Assembly (NCBI GenBank): GCA_936432065.2
Contig: OW386291.2
Location: forward strand, 12,067,821-12,131,820
Reading direction: 5' to 3'
Length of the DNA stretch: 64,000 nt
Origin: Rutpela maculata
Taxonomy: Eukaryota; Arthropoda; Insecta; Coleoptera; Cerambycidae
A program made the translations under genes and the position numbers. A model generated the notes under the pieces. The model did not search any database and had not been told where the DNA came from. It worked only from the letters and a program-made list of their open reading frames with translations. Position 1 is the stretch's first letter, and every line of letters starts with the position of its first letter. Shown one piece after another: positions 55,680 through 64,000 of this stretch.

Positions 55680-56410
55680 TGAGAAATAAATAATATTTCA
55701 TTAGTATTTTTTTGACTACCTCCACATCCAAATTTTCGATGGGGGTGGTAGTAGAGGTGGCAGATGCCTAAAAAAAATTTTGAGCCCCTTGGTTCTTGTA
55801 CACACACACACACACTAACTCGCAATTTTATTTTTCCCCTTTTAATAATAGGGTGGGGGTTATAATGGAGGTGGCTGATGTCAGAAAATAAATGAGGCCT
55901 TTGGTTATTATACACACAGTATATCATAATTTTATACTTTTAGCCCTTTAATAATGAGGTGGTGGTGGTAATGGAGATGGTAGTGGGGGTTGTTGATGTC
56001 AAAAGAAATTTTGAAGCCTTTGGTTCTTGTACAATTGTACATACACTAAATCGCAGTTTTATTATTTTCACTCAGTTTAATAATGGGGTGGGGGTGGTGG
56101 CTGATGCCAAAAAATCTAGAGACTTTAGCTTCTCGTATATATACTGAATCCCAATTTTATGGACTCCTACTTGCTTAATTTACTTATTTACCTCCACTAG
56201 ATCTCGCTATAATACATAGGTGTACCAAATTTCGAGTCAATATAAACCGTTTCAGAGTGATCGCGCTCATGAAAAAATTACAGACACAGAGACAGATCGA
56301 CAGACAGACAGAGTTTTTATTTTTTCATGATATTCTAAGCCTATTTGAACAATGAAAATTTTCTCTTTTTTGCGTTACAATACTTCCACTGGATGTGGAA
56401 ATAAAATATA
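55680..56410 (+). repeat. Repeat A, longest copy, with about four internal ~125-bp units
   Basis: The block (CCTTTGGTT/ttATT)...TAATA(A/g)TGGGGTGGGGGTGG repeats near 55735, 55860, 55960 and 56090, including a (CA)n run at 55801-55816. The shared 3' segment follows: CCCAATTTTATGGACTC, TACCAAATTTCGAGTCAATA, GACAGATCGACAGACAGACA, TTCTAAGCCTATTTGAACAA and the ACTTCCACTGGATGTGGAA hairpin. Confidence 0.85.
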
Positions 56411-56728
56411 CAAAGAGATCACTGAAAGTAATAAGATAATTAATGAATAGAAGGTGTCAAATAAAGAGGGAAAATTTTTTCCAACTAATTTTAGGAATTC
56501 TTTATATCCCTCGCTTACCGAAGGGAAGCGAGCGATTACAATAATCGTGAAAAAATCACTTCTTACGAGAAGAGGTTCGGCAAAATTTCCAAGTTAGGAG
56601 TAGCTCGTCTCCTGGCGTCGGTGATGGGCCCTGGTAGCGGAAATAGGCCGACGTTAAATAAATGGATAAAAAAACTACGACGCGAATTACCGACTAATTT
56701 TATCGAATACCAGTATTAATTATGGGCC
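56411..56728. other. Unassigned stretch
   Basis: Contains CCCTCGCTTACCGAAGGGAAGCGAGCG (short hairpin near 56515-56545). Nothing else recognised. Confidence 0.4.
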
Positions 56729-57700
56729 GTGTGTATGTGCATGTTGTCTGCCCATGCAAAGAAAGTATACTTGCCTAAGTTAGCTTACACAATTTCGTGT
56801 TGAAGACGGTAAAGAGTTGTTTTTGGTACATATCGCACATGAAGAGATATCAAACGAAATTCGCCGAATTTTGACACTATTGTAGCTCTCGTGCATGTGG
56901 GCATTGTCTGCAAATTCAATAATTGCGTATTTAAACCAGTAATCTTTCTTTGTACCAAATTGCAGATGGAAGATAATTGTCTGGTACATATCGCAGGCAG
57001 AGAGATATCAAACGGTTTTCGCAAAATTTTGACACTCCATTGTGGTTCTCGTGCATGTCTGCAAATTAGATAATTGCATATTTGTACCAATAACCTTTCT
57101 TTATACCAAGTTGCAGACAGTAAATAATTGGTAAATGTTACCCCCACTTTTTTACAAGTTTATAGAATTTAATGGACGATCGTGCATATTGGATTCGTCT
57201 GCAAATATTTTTTACAATATTTTCACAACCTAAATTTTCTTATAAAACTATAACTAAACGGTAAACAATTGTTCAAAGTTGTAAAAAAAAAACAACGAGT
57301 TGCCATGCACATAATATGGTGATGTGCATATCGTAAACGTCTGCACCTTTCCTCTACCCGTTCTCATGGACCAGAATCATAATTCTGTACTGTTTGCAGA
57401 CGGTAAATAATCATTTTTTTTTTTTACTAAAATTTGATACATTTTCGGGTACCCTGTATAGGGTTTGATGCATGACAAATCTGTCTGCAAATGCTCTTCC
57501 GACATATTTTTTGTTCCTTTAATTTCGAATTATGAATTTTGCAGACGGTAATTTATTAGTTGAAAACACTGTTTTTTATGCAAACCGGAAATCGTTTCCT
57601 ACATCCCGTGCATGCGTGCAAACCTTGAAAGTACTCCAAATTGAGCTTTATTATACACATAATACTGACTAAGTTAGTTGCAGACGGTAGGCTATCAGTT
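56729..57700. repeat. Degenerate tandem array, about seven 130-160-bp units with paired motifs
   Basis: Units open with (C/T)GTGCAT at 56729, 56889, 57049, 57180, 57325, 57466 and 57606, each followed by (G)TCTGCAAAT-like sequence. In most units GCAGACGGTAAAT or a variant comes about 57-66 bp after the GTCTGC (56963, 57113, 57398, 57541, 57681), so each unit has an inverted GTCTGC...GCAGAC pair at nearly constant spacing. Units differ greatly elsewhere. Short ORFs across the array have no family features. Confidence 0.7.
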
Positions 57701-58444
57701 CTGATTTTCTGTCACCATCTACTGAACGTCAACATTTTACGGAGGATCTATAGAGAGGACTCTTTTGTTTTTATGAACTACACGAATAATTTCTAGGATT
57801 CAGACATCCCCATTCCGTTATAGCTATACGAATTAGTACGTACTTACTCATATTCTCACTACTTTTTACCTGAGTTGTGTATATTTTGACATCTAAATTT
57901 CATCATTTTTTAAATTCATTTTAATTTCACAATAGAATATTTTAGCTAGACGTCGCCCAGAGACAATATAAATTGTACTTTATTTATGGTTCTAAATATT
58001 TTTTTCATATTAATAATAAACGATTTCGACTAATGATACGGCAACCTACATCAACTCATACCAACTCTCCTAAGTTTAGAATACCTGTCAGAACCCCAAT
58101 TACTTGATTCAGAGCCTTCTGACTCCGGTTTACTAACCAGGCCGATCTTGATTTATTCAGCCGTGTCGAGTCTCAAGCTTGCTTATCCTCCCATGCTTAT
58201 TCAGTGTCGTATTGGCCCATTCATTGAGGGCTATTATGACCTGCCTCCTGCTAATGCCCAATGTAGAATCATATGCAAAACGCGTTTACTTGGCTGTAAG
58301 TCTATCTAGTTCCATCTGATCTCTCGTTCCCTGAAATGACCTACTTAATGCTGTAAAAATTAAGATATATCCTTTCTGTACTTCTGTGTAACGACAAATG
58401 CAAAGAAATTTTAATTCATCAACAATTTGAGAATGTTTGAACAT
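57701..58444. other. No supportable feature
   Basis: No ORF or repeat recognised. Slightly less AT-rich than the surroundings at 58080-58340. Confidence 0.4.
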
Positions 58445-58583
58445 AAAATAATTATTAGGTAATTAAATTTAAAAGCGTGAGGTGCACTTATATAGGTAGG
58501 TAACTACATTACATTTTGTTCATTATGACTAGACTGCTATATAAGTGCGGCTTTTAAATTATATTACCTAATAATTATTTTTA
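58445..58583. mobile_element. 139-bp palindromic MITE-like hairpin
   Basis: AAAATAATTATTAGGTAATT at left pairs with ATTACCTAATAATTATTTTT at right. The inner arms GCACTTATATAG and CTATATAAGTGC also pair, leaving a loop of about 45 bp. Confidence 0.8.
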
Positions 58584-59040
58584 ACTTTTTAGCACGCTAC
58601 TCAGGTAAGCGTGTTTTTTAGTTTTTTAAACTATAATTTATTTTCTCTCTCTGTCGCGGAAAATTTGAGTTTATGGGGGAGTCGCCGGTGATACGCCTAT
58701 GATCACCTCCCATCTCCATCATCATACAAGGTCGATGGTACCGTATTATTGTATTGGCACCAGAATTGCATAAGTTTGTAAAATTTCAAATCGGTATGAC
58801 AGTTAAAAGTTGGTGAAAAGTGAGTTGTGAGATATGCTTACAATGTTACAAGTCAAGCTAATAGAAGCATGGTAATAAGAAGTAAAACAAATAGTTAAAG
58901 GGGATGCAGGAGAGATTACTATTGATATTTTTTTTTTCTACCACTATTGAATAATTCATTAATTGTTAATGATATCTTTTTGAACAAGTAATAGGGCTCA
59001 TTAATCACGGCCATAGCCAATAATTCATTACTCAGTTCTG
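58584..59040. other. Intergenic, nothing identified
   Basis: No feature recognised. Confidence 0.4.
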
Positions 59041-59889
59041 ATCCTGATTATTTCAATAAAATATTATGGACAGATGAGTCTTCATTTTCCACAGCTGGCG
59101 TTTTTAATAAAAAAAAATCAACGCGCATGGTAAAGAAAAACAACATAAATAGTCGGAGAGCAGCCAATCTGTAGGAAGCATTTTAAAAGTAGTCTATACA
59201 ACTCGCGAACACCCACCTAAAAAACAGATAATATTATGTAAAATGACCTTCTGGATTTGATTTTTGAGTTCGCCCATTAATTTGAGATTGCCAAATCGGT
59301 CAATTCGCAAATTTTTTGAAAAATTTTAAAATTATGTGTTAATTTTTGTTTTGCACATAACACATCATATCTTTTTTATTTTAATTCCGATTTTGACCAA
59401 TATTTTACACATTATCCCTCCAATATTCTTGGACAGGCTGACGGCAAAGAATATAGTGTAACTAATAATATAGTGCCTAAAAAAATATAATTACCTTCTA
59501 TTGTCGTGGTTTATTAAAATTTGCGCTGAAAAATACCCGATCGAGGTAACTTTTTTATTTCTAAAGAGAGAGTTATAGTATAAACGAGAAAAATGTTCCA
59601 TATACTTTAAACAAACTTTTTTATAAAGATATTTTTTGGAAATTCGGCTCATGTAACGAGATGACGCTGTTGGAAGCGGTCGCGCAACTCGTCCGCATTA
59701 ATTTAAAGCATAACTTCTGTTAACGTCGCCCATCTGTGGTGTCGTTTAAGCGATCAAGTGAGTCTACGGATTACTTAGTTTCTATTTGCAATTAAATGTT
59801 ATAAAATTATGTAGATAATCTCGAAACATACACATTAAAAAATATATTTTCATTAATTATAACAGCAAGTGGGTACTAAAGATTACATT

Positions 59890-60300
59890 TTCCTTCGCAT
59901 AAACAACTTATGTTACATTGCGCGTTTGCTTTGCTACACTTGCAGCTTGTAGTATAGTTATATAATTTACATTTACAAAACGGAGTTAACTCAATAAAAT
60001 TGGGTTTTGGGCTTTTTGAAATCATCTTTGGAAATAAGATTTCCTCCTTTAGGTACCATCCAAAATCTAAAACATTTGGAATTCTGGGCTTAATTTGGTA
60101 GGCTGTCTTGTAAATAGCACATTGCAGAAATGCCCTTTTTACTTGTATTCTCTGTACTAGGATTTACAATTTCTGATTTTCTTTTATAAGCAGTTCGGGT
60201 ATACGATCTTCTACATTGTGCGTGGTAAACTGGATTTAGTGATAAAAATAAATTTTTCTGTTCTAAATATTGTTTTAGAAATGTCATCGGATTTTGCATT
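59890..60300 (-). pseudogene. N- and C-terminal remnants of the HEEAD/Cys-rich protein
   Basis: 60300-60090 reads FLKQYLEQKNLFLSLNPVYH and HAQCRRSYTR, a zinc-binding-like HxxCxxxYT element I associate with the N-terminal part of this protein family. Directly downstream another frame gives FGWYLKEEILFPKM, then FIELTPFCKCKLYN and the Cys-rich end SCKCSKANAQCNISCLCEGK. The whole middle (HEEAD, DTDV, FHAFTGSDT) is missing. The Cys-rich end parallels that at 23800-23905. Two unrelated insertions in this window thus carry parts of the same protein type. Confidence 0.6.
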
Positions 60301-60842
60301 TGATCGGTACATTTCTAAAGCCGTAAATATCGCTCGCAGACAAAAAATTTTCATACCATTGTGTTAGTGAACGAATTCTGAACAACTTTCAAAATGTCCG
60401 TCTGTCTGTCCGTCCGTCACGTTTCTTGTAAGCACGATAACTGAAGAAAGAAAATTCCGATTGTACTGAAATTTGGACAGTAAATTAGTGTTAGCTAGAA
60501 GAAGAACCCTATTTGAACAAAATCGATCGATAAATAAAAATGTTATTACTTAATGATTTAAATTTGATAAATTAACTCCTATATAAAAAAGTCTATTTGA
60601 CAGTCACATTTTGTCACTTTGACAGCGATAAAAAAGGTGCATCGTTTCTTATCACGATAAAAATACCTGTTCCTCAAAAGCAGAGTATATCTAGTAGTCG
60701 CACGTCATTTTAAATTCTGTACTGTCGGCTATAATTTTTAAGTCTTGTGGAAATTATACTGTACGATATGAGTCGTTTTGAGAAAATTATAATTATTTTT
60801 AATTGTTGTTCGTTCACATATTCTGTCGTTAATTTATCTTGC

Positions 60843-61066
60843 CAAAAATCACTCGAGCTTTTCTTTTATGGATAAATTTCTTTTTAACTCAATATTTTGT
60901 CAATCAGTAATTTTGCTCGAAAAACTGACATTTGACAAAATCGCTCGATCTCCGGTCTCGCGATTTTTTCATATCAGTTTTTCTCATAAAAGCACTGATT
61001 GGCAAAATTATTTCGTTACAAAGAGAAATTTATCCGATAAAAAAAAGCTCTTGTGATTTTACTGTT
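60843..61066. mobile_element. Palindromic MITE, about 220 bp
   Basis: Arms of about 105 bp: AAAATCAC-CGAGCTTTTCTTTT and GGATAAATTTCT at left pair with AGAAATTTATCC and AAAAAAAAGCTC-TGTGATTTT at right; CAATCAGT and ACTGATTG pair inside. Centre near 60953. The 62-codon ORF across it is a by-product. Confidence 0.8.
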
Positions 61067-62700
61067 GAAAAATTTTTTTTTTAATTTTTATGTTTTTGTA
61101 ATTGAATAGAAATCTGATGAAACATTTCATTTTAATATTTCTAATTATTTATATATTTTACAAATATACATTTCATAATGTAATATACAACCGTGAAAAT
61201 ATGATTTTATAGCTCGTGTCTTATAATGTAAAAATTTACATTCTTCTACGTGTAAGGTGGTGGTGTAGTTCTTTTGACTCGGAATCGAAACCCAAATGGG
61301 GTTTGGTATAGTTTTTTTACCAAGTCTTTTACCAACTAAGATCGTACTATAAAATTAAAAATGTCTAAAAGTAACATTATTTACAAAAAACTGCGAAAAG
61401 TATCCTATTGAATATATAACAATTATATAAAAATCCAGTTTACAGGCGAAGAGTACGTTTTTAGCTTGTTTCCTTTGATTTCCTATCCGAGTAATTATAA
61501 TTTATTATGCCAAACTATGTGTTTATAACGCACTAAATATAAGGATTGAGAAAAAAAGCACTTTCAACTTAACATAAATGGATACTGGAAAATAATAATC
61601 ACCCGGCACGTGTCTGCGTTTAGCTCTAGATGCGATTGCGGCCGATTCATAGTAGCGCGCATTCGTTCGGACGCTGAAACAATTAATGAATATTTCGATA
61701 AGGGAGCAAAATTTCAAAAAAAACTTCTTATAAAAGATTTTATTTAGTTCATTCGGAACATTTTCTTCGATTATAGTAGGCACCTAACTTTAAAAATAAA
61801 AAACATACCTCGATCGGACATTTTACTCTGCAAATTTTAAAGATTTTGCGTCAAAGAAAAGTTGTTATTTTTTTTTTTGCCAACTAATTATTTTTTAGGT
61901 AAAGTTTTTTACTTTCAACATATCAAATAATAGTTAGAGAATATTATGTAAAAAAATTAAAAAATTCTGAAGTAAAATAAAAAATATATGACGTGTTATA
62001 TGAAAAACAAAAAATAACACATAATTTTTATTTTTTTTAGAAAATTGCCAATTTGGTCATTTTGGCAATCTCAAATCAATGGGCGAATTCAAAAATCAAG
62101 TTTAGCGGGTTATTTTACATCAGATTACCTATTTTTTAGGTGGGTGTTCGCGAGTTGTATAGAGGGTGTCGAATTCAGAGGGTCTGGTCTTCCACTATAA
62201 AAAGATTGGTTCAATAAATAAAAAAATTCTGCAGAAAAATCTGTCAACGTTTGGTGTGGCATTTGCCACAATAAAATAGTGGAACCGATAGTCTATAATT
62301 TTATTTTACATCGTGTTACCTATCTAGAAGTAATTCTTTCGGAAGTTGAAAACATTCTTATACAGAATTTTCCGGATAATGAACTTGATAATATGATTTA
62401 GATGCAGGACGGGGCACCTCCACATAGTGTGAGAGCATTTAAATAATGCATTTCCAGTATGGACTGGAAATAATGGAACCATTTATTAAATGACCACCTA
62501 ATAGTCCCGATCTTACTCCACTAGATTCATTTTTATGGGATTTTTAAAGGATACAGTTACTAAAAATCACAGTATCTCTGTCAAAAGAAGCGATTCAGAA
62601 TGAAATAGTCTAAACGTTGTCAATAATGATATCATCTTGAGTACTTTTTGGAATTTAAGTATATGAATTCTGCATTGAAAATAATGGTGACCATATGGAA

Positions 62701-63059
62701 CCACTTTTGTAATTTATTATTTGTATTTGTTGTTGTTTTGTTAATATTATATGTTTATAATTAAATATGTGAAATAAATGAGTTTTGTAGTTTTCTCAAT
62801 AATTTATTAATTTTCAATGTTCAGTATCTTGAAAACGGTTGAAGATGGGACTATCATATGCCATATTTTTGAAATCAGAAAAAAAAAGAATAATCCAAAT
62901 AGACAGGAGTTCCGTTAAAGAAAATATTATTGCTTCTTATACCCTCTAAATGAGTGCGACAGGGCGCGCGTAGTAGTCATTTGAAGAACTAAGACGTTTA
63001 CGTCTTCAACGCGCGCATGCGCAAATTCAGTCACTTTTGTTATGTTCAAGTTTTACACA
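62701..63059. other. Intergenic, nothing identified
   Basis: Holds the end of the dead mariner-like element; CGTTTACGTC and GCGCGCATGCGC palindromes near 62993-63025. Confidence 0.4.
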
Positions 63060-63067
63060 CTTTGAGT

Positions 63068-63371
63068 TAGTGATGGGTAAAAGCAGTTATTTTTTAATAA
63101 CAGTTTAAACTGCTACTGCTATTTTGAAATAACAGTTTAAATTAACAGTTTAAAAATAACAGATCGCTGAAAAGTACTGGCATGCGTATACCGCAGCGCG
63201 CAGTTTGCAAATGTTATTTCAGAAATGTTACTTTATACATCATGCTGCTGCCGCTGCTGCTTATGTGTTATTTTCTCACCTGTTATTTTCGAACAGAGAT
63301 AACAGTCTGTTAATGCTATTTACAAATAACTGTTATAAAATAACAGGTTGTTAAATAGCAACTCATCTCTA
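63068..63371. mobile_element. hAT-type MITE, 304 bp
   Basis: TAGTGATGGGT at left and ACTCATCTCTA at right (imperfect inverses) with CTTTGAGT duplicated at 63060-63067 and 63372-63379. Rich in AATAACAGTTTAAA and its complement. Non-coding. TAGNGATG-type termini with 8-bp duplications are typical of hAT MITEs. Confidence 0.9.
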
Positions 63372-63379
63372 CTTTGAGT

Positions 63380-64000
63380 CAGGCACCACATAGCTAGCGT
63401 GTAAGTTGGTTACCTCTCTAAATCCTACATTTCATCTTCCCTCAACTTTAACTTTCCAATCCTCTCCTTTTCTACTTTCTATTTATTGCCTTTGTTCCTG
63501 TTTTTATTATGTTTGTCCTTTTTATCCCCTTTTTTGTATATAAATTCCTTTTAGGCCGATAAATTCTTTAAAAATTCAAACATTTTAAATCTTAACTTTT
63601 ATCCACCACATTTTCCTGGCGGCAGGGAGACCTCCAGAGGGCGACAGTTGTCTGGAACGCGTTTTTTCGTTCAGCTTTTTCCCGTGTCAATAGCCCAAAT
63701 TTCTAAGTGTTTTTGCCAAGTGTTGTTCTGTGTTACCTTTAATTATTTTTAAGTCTCTTTGTATATTGTTTTTAAATCGTATTGTTAATTTTAAACCTGC
63801 CATAGGCAGGTAGGAGTTTTTAACTATTTCTATTATTATTGTTAAGCCAAACTGGACCTGCGCCGCCCAGTCCAACAATCACCGCGGCGCTACACGCCGT
63901 GGTTGTCTGATTGGCTCCGGGCTAGGATCCGGCAAGGCACTGTACATGCTTTACCTTGTATAAATATATGTTTTGCTTTGCTTTTTTCGTTACCTCTCAC
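63380..64000. other. Possible retroposon 3' end, unclassified
   Basis: A CT-rich stretch, GGCGGCAGGGAGACCTCCAG, GCCGCCCAGTCCAACAATC and a final TTTTGCTTTGCTTTTTT tract. GC content above the surroundings and the end tract suggest a LINE/SINE 3' end, but I recognise no family and the window stops. Confidence 0.3.

Larger units (their letters stand above)
59197..62159 (-). mobile_element. 2.96-kb element with ~160-bp TIRs, TA duplication
   Basis: TACAACTCGCGAACACCCAC at left and GTGGGTGTTCGCGAGTTGTA at right are exact inverses. TA flanks both sides (59195-59196, 62160-62161). The arms pair onward through ATTGCCAAA and TTGATTTTTGA for about 160 bp. The host transposase resumes on the other side. 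The interior holds remnants of the HEEAD-family gene (59890-60300) and a palindromic MITE. Confidence 0.88.
59045..62660 (+). pseudogene. Mariner-like transposase split by a 2.96-kb insertion
   Basis: Left part 59045-59194: KILWTDESSFSTAGVFNK, the first catalytic Asp region. Right part 62162-62660: SVNVWCGICHNKIVEPI, FPDNELDNMI, MQDGAPPHSVRAFK (second Asp), then SRSDLTPLDSFLWDF in another frame (third Asp). Order and spacing fit one DDE transposase interrupted after the first catalytic block. Stops and shifts are frequent, so it was dead or dying before or after the insertion. The N-terminus is not visible. Confidence 0.85.

Noticed and set aside
55676..56147. ORFs over repeat A
   Set aside because: Produced by GGTGG and CA low-complexity runs.
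56729..57700. Possible CRISPR-like array
   Set aside because: Units are long and diverged, spacers are not unique inserts, and the context is eukaryotic.

Overview
This window looks like arthropod nuclear DNA, most likely from an insect. It is AT-rich and intron-era transposable elements fill most of it. I found no host protein-coding gene, rRNA or tRNA that I can support, and no bacterial features. The insect assignment is inference from the element families: DD41D mariner-like transposases, a Ty3/gypsy-type gag-pol, jockey/CR1-like LINE pieces and hAT MITEs. The order cannot be read from the sequence.

Layout. 1-4.3 kb: a LINE C-terminal scrap, copies of a dispersed repeat (repeat A), a broken DD41D transposase and a 1-kb fold-back element. 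4.4-13.1 kb: a large palindrome with arms of about 1.5 kb around a broken DD41D transposase. A 721-bp MITE entered one arm and a 3.86-kb retroelement entered the other. That retroelement (7902-11764) is the most unusual object here. It has gag, protease, RT and RNase H but no integrase. Its two 274-bp LTR-like ends are INVERTED rather than direct. It is flanked by a 5-bp target duplication, and its tRNA-Trp primer site is followed by a tandem series of nine 20-bp units derived from or resembling the primer site. 14-17.3 kb: mariner remnants and two fold-back elements. 17.8-20.5 kb: a non-autonomous LTR element with 626-bp direct LTRs and a proline-rich repeat ORF.

22.6-26.1 kb: a palindromic element with a broken multi-domain gene (HEEAD, DTDV, FHAFTGSDT and Cys-rich tail) that I cannot assign to a named transposase class. 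A deleted relative sits at 59.2-62.2 kb. 29.5-32.0 kb: a non-autonomous LINE with a 22-bp target duplication and an endonuclease fragment. 32.7-34.7 kb: a mariner-like element with 420-bp TIRs. 36.8-47.1 kb: a deeply nested stack (outer long-TIR element; inner element with an 8-bp duplication and a conserved ORF; a second mariner-like element; a hAT MITE). 48.1-51.2 kb: a probable Harbinger MITE and a 224-bp tandem repeat split by a LINE. 51.3-52.9 kb: an inverted-repeat element with a tyrosine-recombinase pseudogene. 53-64 kb: fold-backs, a SINE-like insertion that shares the LINE tail, repeat A, a tandem array with paired GTCTGC/GCAGAC motifs, a transposase split by another element, and a second hAT MITE.

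The sequence gives an order of events. In several places one insertion interrupts another with its target duplication visible, and the mirror arm of a palindrome preserves the empty site. All coding regions are remnants except the gag ORF and the short ORFs at 37.3 and 31.2 kb, so the elements would have depended on enzymes supplied in trans. Everything was done by eye, so boundaries without a stated target duplication are approximate.
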